Shown here: one piece after another, positions 23,951 to 30,609 of the stretch
Layout of the letters: every line of letters starts with the position of its first letter
Position numbering within the stretch: the stretch's first letter is position 1
From: Pseudonocardia petroleophila
GTDB lineage: Bacteria; Actinomycetota; Actinomycetes; Mycobacteriales; Pseudonocardiaceae
Direction of reading: 5' to 3'
DNA: 64,000 nucleotides
NCBI RefSeq assembly: GCF_014235185.1
Contig: NZ_CP060131.1
Coordinates: forward strand, 4,409,501-4,473,500
Translations under genes and position numbers: made by a program
Notes under the pieces: model-generated
Databases searched by the model: none
Told to the model about the DNA's origin: nothing
Seen by the model: only the letters and a program-made list of their open reading frames with translations

Positions 23951-25258
23951 GTGAGCACCCCGACCCGCACCCCCGTCCGCCACCGCGCCCGGTGGGACCT
24001 GGTCGCGGTGGCCGCCGCCACGGCGCTCGTCGTCGCCGCGCACCTGGTGGGGGAGTCGCTCAAGGCCGCGGGCCAGGACATCTTCCTGGGCGTGCCGCCG
24101 CTGCTGGCCTCGTGGCTGCCGCACGTGGGGCCGGGCACGCCGGTGGCGGTCGTCGTCGCGCTGGCGGTCGTCGCGCGCGGCCCGGAGCTGGCCGCGCGGC
24201 TGGCCTGGCGGCCGCTGCTGCTGCTCGCCCACGGCGCCGCGGCCACCTGGACGGTGTCGCTCGCCCTGGTCGACGGCTGGACCCGCGGCGTCGTCGAGCG
24301 GCTGAGCAGCGACCAGGAGTACCTGTGGGACGTCCCGCGCGCCACCGACGTGCCGACGATGCTGCGCACGTTCACCGACTTCATCCTGCCCGCGCCGGAC
24401 ATGTGGGTCACCCACGTCGGCGCGCACCCGCCGGGCGCCTTCCTGTTCTACGTGGTGCTCGACCGGATCGGGCTGGGCGGCGGCGGACCGGCGGGCGTGG
24501 TGACGATGCTGATCGGGGCGTCGGCCTGCGTCGCGGTCGCGGTCACGCTGCGCGCGCTCGACGCCGAGGCGGTCGCCCGGGCGGCGCTGCCGTTCGGGGT
24601 GCTGCTCCCCGGCGCGGTGTGGGTCGGGGTCTCGGCCGACGGGATGTTCGCCGCGATCCTGGCCTGGGGGGTCGCGCTGCTCGCGATCGGGGCGGCCGGC
24701 CGCAGGGCCCTCCCGGCGTTCGCCGGGGGCGTGCTGCTGGGGTGCAGCCTCTACCTGTCCTACGGACTGGTGCTGGGCGGGCTCGTCCCGCTCGCGGTGC
24801 TCGGGCTGACGCGCTCCTGGCGGGCCGGGGCGTGGGCGGCGGCGGGGGTCGCGGCCGTCGTCGCGGCGTTCACGGTCAGCGGGTTCTGGTGGTTCGACGG
24901 CTTCGAGCGCGTCCAGGTGATCTACGCGCTGTCGGTCGCCTCGACGCGGCCGTACTCCTACTTCGTGTGGGCCAACCTCGCCGCGCTGGCGCTCGCGGTC
25001 GGCCCCGCGGTCGTCGCCGGGCTGCGGCGGGTCCCGGACCTCCCGGCCCGCGCGGCGTGGCTCGTCGCCGCGGCCGGGGCGGCGGTCCTGCTCGCCGACC
25101 TGTCCGGGCTGAGCAAGGCCGAGGTGGAGCGGATCTGGCTGCCGTTCGCGATCTGGCTGGTCGTCGCGTGCGCCGGGCTGCCGCACCCGCGGCGCTGGCT
25201 GGCCGCGCAGGCGGGTCTCGCGCTGGCGGTGAACCACCTGCTGCTCACCGTCTGGTGA
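23951..25258 (+). CDS. Polytopic membrane protein, GT-C glycosyltransferase-like
   Basis: A 435-residue protein with about ten hydrophobic helices (for example WDLVAVAAATALVVAAHLV, PFGVLLPGAVWVGVS, WAAAGVAAVVAAFTVSGFWW). A periplasmic loop contains TDFILPAPDMWVTHVGAHPP, resembling the HPPG loop of GT-C (PMT/ArnT-like) polyprenyl-sugar transferases. A later conserved-looking loop reads YALSVASTRPYSYFVW. I suspect a GT-C-like transferase or uncharacterised relative; donor and acceptor are unknown. The GTG start follows GATCAT by six nt, so it is possibly leaderless. It is 65 nt downstream of the MFS gene and may be cotranscribed. Confidence 0.7.
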   Translation: MSTPTRTPVRHRARWDLVAVAAATALVVAAHLVGESLKAAGQDIFLGVPPLLASWLPHVGPGTPVAVVVALAVVARGPELAARLAWRPLLLLAHGAAATWTVSLALVDGWTRGVVERLSSDQEYLWDVPRATDVPTMLRTFTDFILPAPDMWVTHVGAHPPGAFLFYVVLDRIGLGGGGPAGVVTMLIGASACVAVAVTLRALDAEAVARAALPFGVLLPGAVWVGVSADGMFAAILAWGVALLAIGAAGRRALPAFAGGVLLGCSLYLSYGLVLGGLVPLAVLGLTRSWRAGAWAAAGVAAVVAAFTVSGFWWFDGFERVQVIYALSVASTRPYSYFVWANLAALALAVGPAVVAGLRRVPDLPARAAWLVAAAGAAVLLADLSGLSKAEVERIWLPFAIWLVVACAGLPHPRRWLAAQAGLALAVNHLLLTVW

Positions 25259-25275
25259 GGGGCCACGATGGTCGG

Positions 25276-25830
25276 GTGGACGTCGCGCGCGAGGAGCTGT
25301 CCGCCGGGCCGGTGACGCTGCGGCGCTGGCGGATGTCCGACGTCGACGAGCTCTACCGGGTGGTGGGGGAGTCGCTCTCGCACATCGGGCCGTGGATGGC
25401 CTGGGCCGCGCACGGCTACTCCGACGCCGACGCGCGCCGCCACGTCGACCACGTGGACGCGGGCTGGGCGGCCGGTACCGGGTACGGCTACGCGATCCGG
25501 CTCGGCGCCGGGGCGGCGGGTGCCGGGGAGCTGGTGGGCGGCTGCGGAATGACGAACCGGATCGGCCCCGGCGGTATGGAGATCGGGTACTGGCTGCACC
25601 ACGCCCGTACCGGACGCGGTTACGTGACGGCCGCGGTGGCCGCGTTGGCGGCCGAGGCGTTCCGGATCGGCGCGGATCGCGTCGAGATCGTGCACGACGT
25701 GGCGAATGTGCGCAGTGGGGCCGTGCCGCGCCGCCTCGGATTCACCGAGGTCGACCGCCGGCCGCCCCAGGAGGAACTGTCTCCCGGGGAGGCTGGCGAG
25801 GACGTCGTGTGGCGGTTGTGCGCGCCCTGA
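25276..25830 (+). CDS. GNAT acetyltransferase (RimJ/RimL-like)
   Basis: A 184-residue GNAT-fold protein related to RimL-type acetyltransferases. N-terminal VTLRRWRMSDVDELYRVV, the strand GMEIGYWLHHARTGRGYVT containing the acetyl-CoA pyrophosphate loop, and IVHDVANVRSGAVPRRLGF are the diagnostic blocks. It would acetylate an amine (protein N-terminus or small molecule). GTG 25276 sits six nt after CACGAT, so it may be leaderless, despite lying only 17 nt behind the membrane protein gene. Substrate unknown. Confidence 0.85.
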   Translation: MDVAREELSAGPVTLRRWRMSDVDELYRVVGESLSHIGPWMAWAAHGYSDADARRHVDHVDAGWAAGTGYGYAIRLGAGAAGAGELVGGCGMTNRIGPGGMEIGYWLHHARTGRGYVTAAVAALAAEAFRIGADRVEIVHDVANVRSGAVPRRLGFTEVDRRPPQEELSPGEAGEDVVWRLCAP

Positions 25831-25849
25831 TCAGCGGTTTCCGGGCGGA

Positions 25850-26191
25850 TCAGTGGTTCGCGTGGTACGCCTCGAGAACGTTGGACGGGATGCGTCCGCG
25901 CTCCGAGATCTTCATCCCCTGGGCGACCGCCCATTCGCGAATCGCCTGGTTCTGCTCACGGTCGGTGCTCGGCCGGCTCGCCGGGGTGGCCGACGAACCG
26001 CCGGAGCCCCGACGTCCGCCGGACCGGCGGGCCGCGGAAACGAACGGGGCGAGGGCGTCGCGCAAACGCGAGCTATTGGCGGAGGAGAGATCGATCTCGT
26101 AGGCCTTGCCGTCGATCGCGAACTCGACCTGCTCGTCGGCCTCGGAACCGTCGATGTCGTCGACCAGGGTAACGGTGGTGTGCTTCGCCAC
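25850..26191 (-). CDS. lsr2: Lsr2 nucleoid-associated xenogeneic silencer
   Basis: A 113-residue Lsr2. The N-terminal dimerisation domain (KHTTVTLVDDIDGSEADEQ...YEIDLSS, 1-50) is followed by a flexible Arg/Gly/Ser linker (52-75) and the C-terminal DNA-binding domain with EWAVAQGMKISERGRIPSNV, in which RGR (98-100) is the AT-hook-like minor-groove finger. Lsr2 bridges AT-rich DNA and silences acquired genes. GTG 26191 has AAAGG upstream. The promoter is in a 145-nt divergent region shared with a MarR gene. There is no unusually AT-rich island in this window. Confidence 0.95.
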   Translation of the reverse strand: MAKHTTVTLVDDIDGSEADEQVEFAIDGKAYEIDLSSANSSRLRDALAPFVSAARRSGGRRGSGGSSATPASRPSTDREQNQAIREWAVAQGMKISERGRIPSNVLEAYHANH

Positions 26192-26263
26192 GCACGTGCC
26201 TTTCTCGGGATCGTCAATTGTTCGTGGCCAACGATAAAGGATGCGATGCCGCATTGTCGAACA

Positions 26264-26283
26264 GGGGTCGGTATTTCGACCCC
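26264..26283. promoter_or_regulatory. Inverted repeat between lsr2 and marR-like gene
   Basis: GGGGTCG-GTATTT-CGACCCC is a perfect seven-bp inverted repeat with six-nt centre. It lies upstream of both divergent genes, where an autoregulating MarR protein would typically bind. No T-run follows, so a terminator is unlikely. Confidence 0.5.
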
Positions 26284-26324
26284 CGGGACGGGGGAATGGC
26301 GTCTCTCGACGGTCGAGATGCTGC

Positions 26325-26330
26325 TATCGT
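26325..26330 (+). promoter_or_regulatory. -10 box (TATCGT) of marR-like gene
   Basis: TATCGT ends six nt before GTG 26337, predicting a leaderless transcript. No good -35 is visible. Confidence 0.55.
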
Positions 26331-26336
26331 CGTGCC

Positions 26337-26807
26337 GTGGACGGTGATCGGGACGAGTTGGTGCGCCTGCTGCAGGCCTACGCCGCGGAGGCCGAACGGC
26401 TCAGCCACGTGTTCGCCGACCGCCACGGCATGCACGCCACCGACCTGTCCGCGCTCCTGGCGGTGATGCAGGCCGACCGCGCGGGCGCGCCGCTCACCCC
26501 CGGCCGGCTGGGCCGGCACCTCGGGCTGTCCTCCGGGGCGACGACCGCGGTCGTCGACCGGCTGGAGCGCGCCGACCACGTCCGCCGCGCCCGCGACGAC
26601 CGCGACCGCCGCCGCGTCACGCTGCACTACGGCGCCGCCGCCGAGCAGGTCGGCTCGGCGTTCTTCGGGCCGCTCGGGGCCCGGATGGACGAGCTGCTGG
26701 CGGGCTACGACGCCGCGGAGCTCGCGGCCGCCCGGCGCTTCCTCGGCGAGGCCACGGAGATGGTGCGGGCCTACCGAGAGTCGGTGGCGCCTCCTACCGG
26801 GGGCTGA
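26337..26807 (+). CDS. MarR-family transcriptional regulator
   Basis: A 156-residue MarR-type winged helix-turn-helix protein. The recognition region GRLGRHLGLSSGATTAVVDR (~58-77) is followed by the wing RARDDRDRRRVTLHYG and C-terminal dimerisation helices. It probably represses itself or a neighbour; the perfect inverted repeat at 26264-26283 is the candidate operator. Its ligand is unknown. The start GTG 26337 is supported by TATCGT six nt upstream. Its 3' end overlaps the opposing hydrolase gene by 14 nt. Confidence 0.9.
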   Translation: MDGDRDELVRLLQAYAAEAERLSHVFADRHGMHATDLSALLAVMQADRAGAPLTPGRLGRHLGLSSGATTAVVDRLERADHVRRARDDRDRRRVTLHYGAAAEQVGSAFFGPLGARMDELLAGYDAAELAAARRFLGEATEMVRAYRESVAPPTGG

Positions 26808-27540
26808 CGCGGTCCCACGCGCGGCGCCACCGGGGACGCGGCGGGGCGGTCTCCAGCGCCACCGGCTCGGTGCCCGGGGCGGGCGGCAGGGCCACCTCGA
26901 TCTCGCCGCCGAGCCGGAACCCCGCGGCCAGCTCCAGGTCGTCGCCGCTCCAGAAGCGGCCCGGGTCGTACCAGTTGGGCCGGCGGTCGCGGGGGAGCAG
27001 GCCCATCTCCTCGTAGGTCAGCGCCACGACCTCCGCGCAGTACGCGGTCTCCAACCCGGCCGGTCCGGTGTCTCGCTCGCGCCGCCACGGCAGCTGCGGG
27101 GTCCGGCCCCACAGCCAGCGGCCGGTGAGCCGGGCCGTCGAGGGGAAGGGGGTGCCGTCGAGGCGGGCGACCGCGCGCAGGGCCCCGTCCTCGTGCTGCC
27201 GGGCGACCGGCCCCTTCAGCTGCCGCAGCCAGCCGCGCTGCCCGTAGCGGTGCCCCCACTGCAGCACGGCGTCGCGCATGTCGTGCAGCTGCACGCCCCG
27301 CTGGTGCTGCCCGGTCCACAGGTCGAGCAGCGAGCGGCCCAGCTCGGCGTGCCACATCATCGGCGGCAGGTCGTCGACGACGATCGCCATGCCGACGTGG
27401 TTGACCGGTGAGTTGGTCAGTCCGCGGATCGCCCGGTCGGCGCCGCTGCTCCCGCGGAAGACCCAGATGTCGCCGGTGCGGGCGAGCTCGCAGGCCCGGT
27501 CGAGGGTGATCAGGCTCTTTCCTGAGTCCGGGGGAGGCAC
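26794..27540 (-). CDS. Permuted NlpC/P60-like (YiiX/YebB type) cysteine hydrolase
   Basis: A 248-residue protein. GDIWVFRGSSG (~24-34) and the His motif SPVNHVGMAIV (~44-54) come first and the Cys motif AYCAEVVALTYEEMGLL (~165-181) later, the order of circularly permuted papain-like amidases/lipid-modifying hydrolases (YiiX/YebB type). It may hydrolyse an amide or thioester in lipid or peptide substrates. No signal peptide is visible. GTG 27540 is supported by TACCGT six nt upstream on the minus strand, in a shared divergent promoter. Function is otherwise inferred. Confidence 0.65.
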   Translation of the reverse strand: MPPPDSGKSLITLDRACELARTGDIWVFRGSSGADRAIRGLTNSPVNHVGMAIVVDDLPPMMWHAELGRSLLDLWTGQHQRGVQLHDMRDAVLQWGHRYGQRGWLRQLKGPVARQHEDGALRAVARLDGTPFPSTARLTGRWLWGRTPQLPWRRERDTGPAGLETAYCAEVVALTYEEMGLLPRDRRPNWYDPGRFWSGDDLELAAGFRLGGEIEVALPPAPGTEPVALETAPPRPRWRRAWDRVSPR

Positions 27541-27545
27541 GCCGG

Positions 27546-27552
27546 TACGGTA
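27546..27552. promoter_or_regulatory. Overlapping divergent -10 boxes (TACGGTA)
   Basis: The seven bases TACGGTA supply TACGGT to the right and TACCGT to the left. Each ends exactly six nt before a start codon: ATG 27558 (right) and GTG 27540 (left). Both genes are predicted leaderless from one bidirectional promoter. Confidence 0.6.
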
Positions 27553-27557
27553 GCGAG

Positions 27558-27722
27558 ATGCGCTGGTGGAAGCTGATCGGACTCGCCGGGCTGGCCGGGG
27601 TCGCGGCGACGGGCGTCGTCACGGTGCGGGCGGAGCGGAAGCGGCAGGCCTACACCCCCGACGAGATCCGCTCCCGCCTGCACGAGCGCGCCGCCCGGGC
27701 CGCGGCGGAGCCGGCGGACTAG
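27558..27722 (+). CDS. Small single-span membrane protein
   Basis: This 54-residue protein begins MRWWKLIGLAGLAGVAATG, one transmembrane helix, then the basic segment VRAERKRQAYTPDEIRSRLH. Short proteins with a TM helix followed by YTPDEIR are common and uncharacterised in actinobacteria. The start is fixed by the -10 box TACGGT six nt upstream. The stop TAG is part of the CTAG shared with the opposing acyl-CoA dehydrogenase gene. Function unknown; possibly a membrane-associated accessory factor. Confidence 0.7.
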   Translation: MRWWKLIGLAGLAGVAATGVVTVRAERKRQAYTPDEIRSRLHERAARAAAEPAD

Positions 27723-29005
27723 AGGTCGGCCGTCGCGCCCACCAGGTACTCCGCGAACCTCTCGCGCGCGGCCGCGGCCCGCGTCGGGACGTGCTCGGTC
27801 GGCACGTCGGTCGGGGTGTAGCCGCGCAGGATCCGCTTCGCGACGGTCGCCTTGTGCACCTCGTCGGGCCCGTCGTAGATCCGGGCGGCGCGGGCGGCGC
27901 GGTACATCTCCTCCAGCGGGAGGTCGCCGGAGAACCCGAGCGAGCCGTGCACCTGGATGGCCCGGTCGATCACGTCGTGGAGCACCTTCGCGCCCCAGTA
28001 CTTGATCATCCCGATCTCCAGGCGGGCGTTGGACGCCCCGACCTGGTCCATCGTCCACGCCGCGTGCAGCGTGAGCAGGCGCGCGGCCTGCATCTCCGCG
28101 GCGCTGGTCGCCACCCAGTCCTGCACCATCTGCTTGTCGGCGAGGATCGACCCGTGCGTGTGCCGGCTGACGGCGCGCTCGCAGAGCATGTCGAACGCGC
28201 GGCGCGACTGCCCGAGCCAGCGCATCGCGTGGTGGATGCGGCCGGGGCCCAGGCGCTGCTGGGCGAGCCGGAACCCGTCGCCGGGGTTGCCGACCAGGTT
28301 CTCCTTCGGCACGCGCACGCCCTCGTAGAGCACCTCGGCGTGCCCGCCGTAGAGCTCGGGGGAGTGCAGGGGGTGGTCCATGACCGGGATGTCGCGGACC
28401 ACGTTCACCCCGGGGGTGTCGGTCGGCACGATGATCATCGAGCTGCCCTGGTACGGCGAGACGTCCGGGTCCGTCACGCACATGACGATGAGGAAGTCGG
28501 CCTGCGAGGCGTTGGAGCTGAACCACTTGTGGCCGTCGATGACGTAGTCGTCGCCGTCGAGGACGGCGCGGGTCGACAGCAGCGTCGGGTCGGCGCCCGC
28601 CCCCGGCTCGGTCATCGAGAAGCAGCTGCGCAGCTCGCCGCGCAGCAGGGGGTGCATCCAGCGCTCCTGCTGCTCCGGGGAGCCGCCGATGGCGAGCAGC
28701 TCGGCGTTGCCCGAGTCGGGGGCCTGGTTGCCGAAGATCCCCGGGGCGTAGCGGCACTGGCCGAGGATCTCGTGCATGAGCCCCAGCCTGACCTGCCCGA
28801 ACCCGCCGCCGCCCAGCTCCGGCGGCAGGTGTGCGGCCCACAGGCCGCGCTCCTTGACGCGCTCCTTGAGCGGGGTGGTGATCCGCTCGAACGCCGCGCG
28901 GTCGAGGTCGAGCGTCTCCAGCGGGATGATCTCGTCGCGGACGAACCCCCGCATCCACTCCAGCTGCGTCTCGAACTCCGGTTCGGTGGAGAAGTCCCAT
29001 GCCAT
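27719..29005 (-). CDS. Acyl-CoA dehydrogenase family protein
   Basis: A 428-residue FAD enzyme. Diagnostic segments are CFSMTEPGAGADPTLLSTRA (FAD/substrate signature), IDGHKWFSSNASQADF, and the C-terminal IQVHGSLGFSGDLPLEEMYR with RAARIYDGPDEVH. An Asp-rich loop replaces the Glu seen at some family active sites, so which residue is the base is unclear. It would oxidise an acyl-CoA at the alpha-beta carbons, passing electrons to ETF. It is divergent from an acyl-CoA ligase, with only 22 nt between starts and a shared palindromic -10, so both are coregulated for degradation of an unidentified acid. Confidence 0.9.
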   Translation of the reverse strand: MAWDFSTEPEFETQLEWMRGFVRDEIIPLETLDLDRAAFERITTPLKERVKERGLWAAHLPPELGGGGFGQVRLGLMHEILGQCRYAPGIFGNQAPDSGNAELLAIGGSPEQQERWMHPLLRGELRSCFSMTEPGAGADPTLLSTRAVLDGDDYVIDGHKWFSSNASQADFLIVMCVTDPDVSPYQGSSMIIVPTDTPGVNVVRDIPVMDHPLHSPELYGGHAEVLYEGVRVPKENLVGNPGDGFRLAQQRLGPGRIHHAMRWLGQSRRAFDMLCERAVSRHTHGSILADKQMVQDWVATSAAEMQAARLLTLHAAWTMDQVGASNARLEIGMIKYWGAKVLHDVIDRAIQVHGSLGFSGDLPLEEMYRAARAARIYDGPDEVHKATVAKRILRGYTPTDVPTEHVPTRAAAARERFAEYLVGATADL

Positions 29006-29011
29006 GCCCCC

Positions 29012-29021
29012 AACCTAGGTT
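29012..29021. promoter_or_regulatory. Shared palindromic -10 (AACCTAGGTT) for divergent acyl-CoA genes
   Basis: AACCTAGGTT is a perfect palindrome that reads TAGGTT on each strand. Each copy ends exactly six nt before a start: ATG 29028 (ligase) and ATG 29005 (dehydrogenase). One 10-bp element thus appears to be the -10 for two leaderless genes. Confidence 0.65.
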
Positions 29022-29027
29022 TGGGCG

Positions 29028-30593
29028 ATGCTGGCGTCCATGCAGCACAGCTTCGAGCCCCTGAGCCCGGTGTCCTTCCTCGACCGGGCCGCCGCCGCGC
29101 ACGGTGACCGCACCGCCGTCGTCGACGGGGAGCGGCGCTGGACCTACACCGAGCTGCACGACCGCTGCCGGCGCCTGGCCGGTGGGCTCGCTCCGCTCGC
29201 GGACGGGCGCCCGGTGGCGGTGCTCGCCCCGAACACGCACGTGCTGCTGGAGGCGAACTTCGGCGTGCCGTGGGCGGGGGTGCCGCTCGTCGCCGTCAAC
29301 ACGCGGCTCTCGGCGGGCGAGGTGGCGTACATCGTGGAGCACTCGAACTCCTCCGTGCTGGTGCACGACCCCGTGTTCGACGACCTGGTGGACGCGGTGT
29401 TCGCCCAGCTGGACGCCCCGCCGCTGCGGATCCGGGCCGGCGCGGAGTACGAGGCGCTGCTCGACGGGGCCTCGCCGACGGCCCACACCGTCGACGACGA
29501 GCGCGGCCTGCTCTCGATCAACTACACGTCGGGCACCACGGGGAAGCCCAAGGGCGTGATGTACCACCACCGCGGTGCCTACCTGCAGGCGCTGGCGATG
29601 GTCGGGCACACCGGCCTGACGCCGAGCGCGGTGCACCTGTGGACGCTGCCCATGTTCCACTGCAACGGCTGGTGCTTCCCCTGGGCCGTCACGGCGGCGG
29701 GGGCCACGCACGTGTGCCTGCCGAAGGTCGATCCCAGCGAGGTGTGGCGCCTGATCCGCGAGGAGGGCGTCACGCACCTCAACGGCGCGCCGACGGTCCT
29801 GTCGATGTTGGCCTACGCGAAGGAGGCGGCGCCGCTCTCCGGTGTGCCGGTGCGGGTGGCCACCGGTGGCGCTCCGCCCAGCCCGGCGATCCTGCGTCGG
29901 ATGGGGGAGCTGGGGTTCGAGGTCACCCACCTCTACGGGCTCACCGAGACGTTCGGGCCGGTGATGATCTGCGACTGGCGGCCCGAGTGGAACGAGCTCG
30001 ACGCGGGCGAGCAGGCGCGGCTCAAGGCGCGCCAGGGCGTCGGGAACATGATCTCCTGCGCGGTGCGGGTGGTCACCGACGACGGCGCCGACGTGCCGCG
30101 CGACGGGGAGTCGGTCGGGGAGATCGCGCTGCGCGGCAACAACGTGATGCTGGGCTACCTCGACGACGAGCAGGCGACGGCCACCGCGATCCCGGACGGC
30201 TGGTTCCGCACCGGCGACCTGGGGGTGATCCACCCCGACGGGTACGTGGAGCTCCGCGACCGCTCCAAGGACGTGATCATCTCCGGCGGGGAGAACATCG
30301 CGTCGGTGGAGGTGGAGCAGGCCATCGCCGACCACCCCGCGGTGCTGGAGGTCGCCGTGATCGCGGTGCCCGACGAGAAGTGGGGCGAGGTCGCGGCCGC
30401 CTACGTCACGCTGCAGGAGGGGGCGAGCGCGACGGAGGAGGAGATCATCGAGCACGTCCGGGGGCGGCTGGCGCGGTTCAAGGCGCCGAAGACGGTGACG
30501 TTCACCGACCTGCCGAGGACCTCCACCGGGAAGATCCAGAAGTTCGTGCTGCGGGACGAGGCGTGGAAGGGGTCCGAGCACCGGATCCGGTGA
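29028..30593 (+). CDS. Acyl-CoA synthetase (ANL superfamily)
   Basis: A 521-residue AMP-forming ligase. It has INYTSGTTGKPKGVMYHHRG (~163-182), YGLTETFG, the adenylation-hinge RDRSKDVIISGGENIASVE and the catalytic Lys in PRTSTGKIQKFVLRDEAW. MYHHRG and MFHCNGWCFPW are seen in actinobacterial medium- or short-chain acyl-CoA synthetases. ATG 29028 is six nt after TAGGTT; ATG 29040 is an alternative. Together with the divergent dehydrogenase it forms an activation-then-dehydrogenation pair. Substrate is not determinable here. Confidence 0.9.
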   Translation: MLASMQHSFEPLSPVSFLDRAAAAHGDRTAVVDGERRWTYTELHDRCRRLAGGLAPLADGRPVAVLAPNTHVLLEANFGVPWAGVPLVAVNTRLSAGEVAYIVEHSNSSVLVHDPVFDDLVDAVFAQLDAPPLRIRAGAEYEALLDGASPTAHTVDDERGLLSINYTSGTTGKPKGVMYHHRGAYLQALAMVGHTGLTPSAVHLWTLPMFHCNGWCFPWAVTAAGATHVCLPKVDPSEVWRLIREEGVTHLNGAPTVLSMLAYAKEAAPLSGVPVRVATGGAPPSPAILRRMGELGFEVTHLYGLTETFGPVMICDWRPEWNELDAGEQARLKARQGVGNMISCAVRVVTDDGADVPRDGESVGEIALRGNNVMLGYLDDEQATATAIPDGWFRTGDLGVIHPDGYVELRDRSKDVIISGGENIASVEVEQAIADHPAVLEVAVIAVPDEKWGEVAAAYVTLQEGASATEEEIIEHVRGRLARFKAPKTVTFTDLPRTSTGKIQKFVLRDEAWKGSEHRIR

Positions 30594-30609
30594 GGGGGAG
30601 GATCGTGCG

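Noticed and set aside
25825-25856. Possible terminator between the GNAT and lsr2 genes (CTGATC...GATCAG)
   Set aside because: Only a six-bp stem with a 15-nt loop and no T-run.
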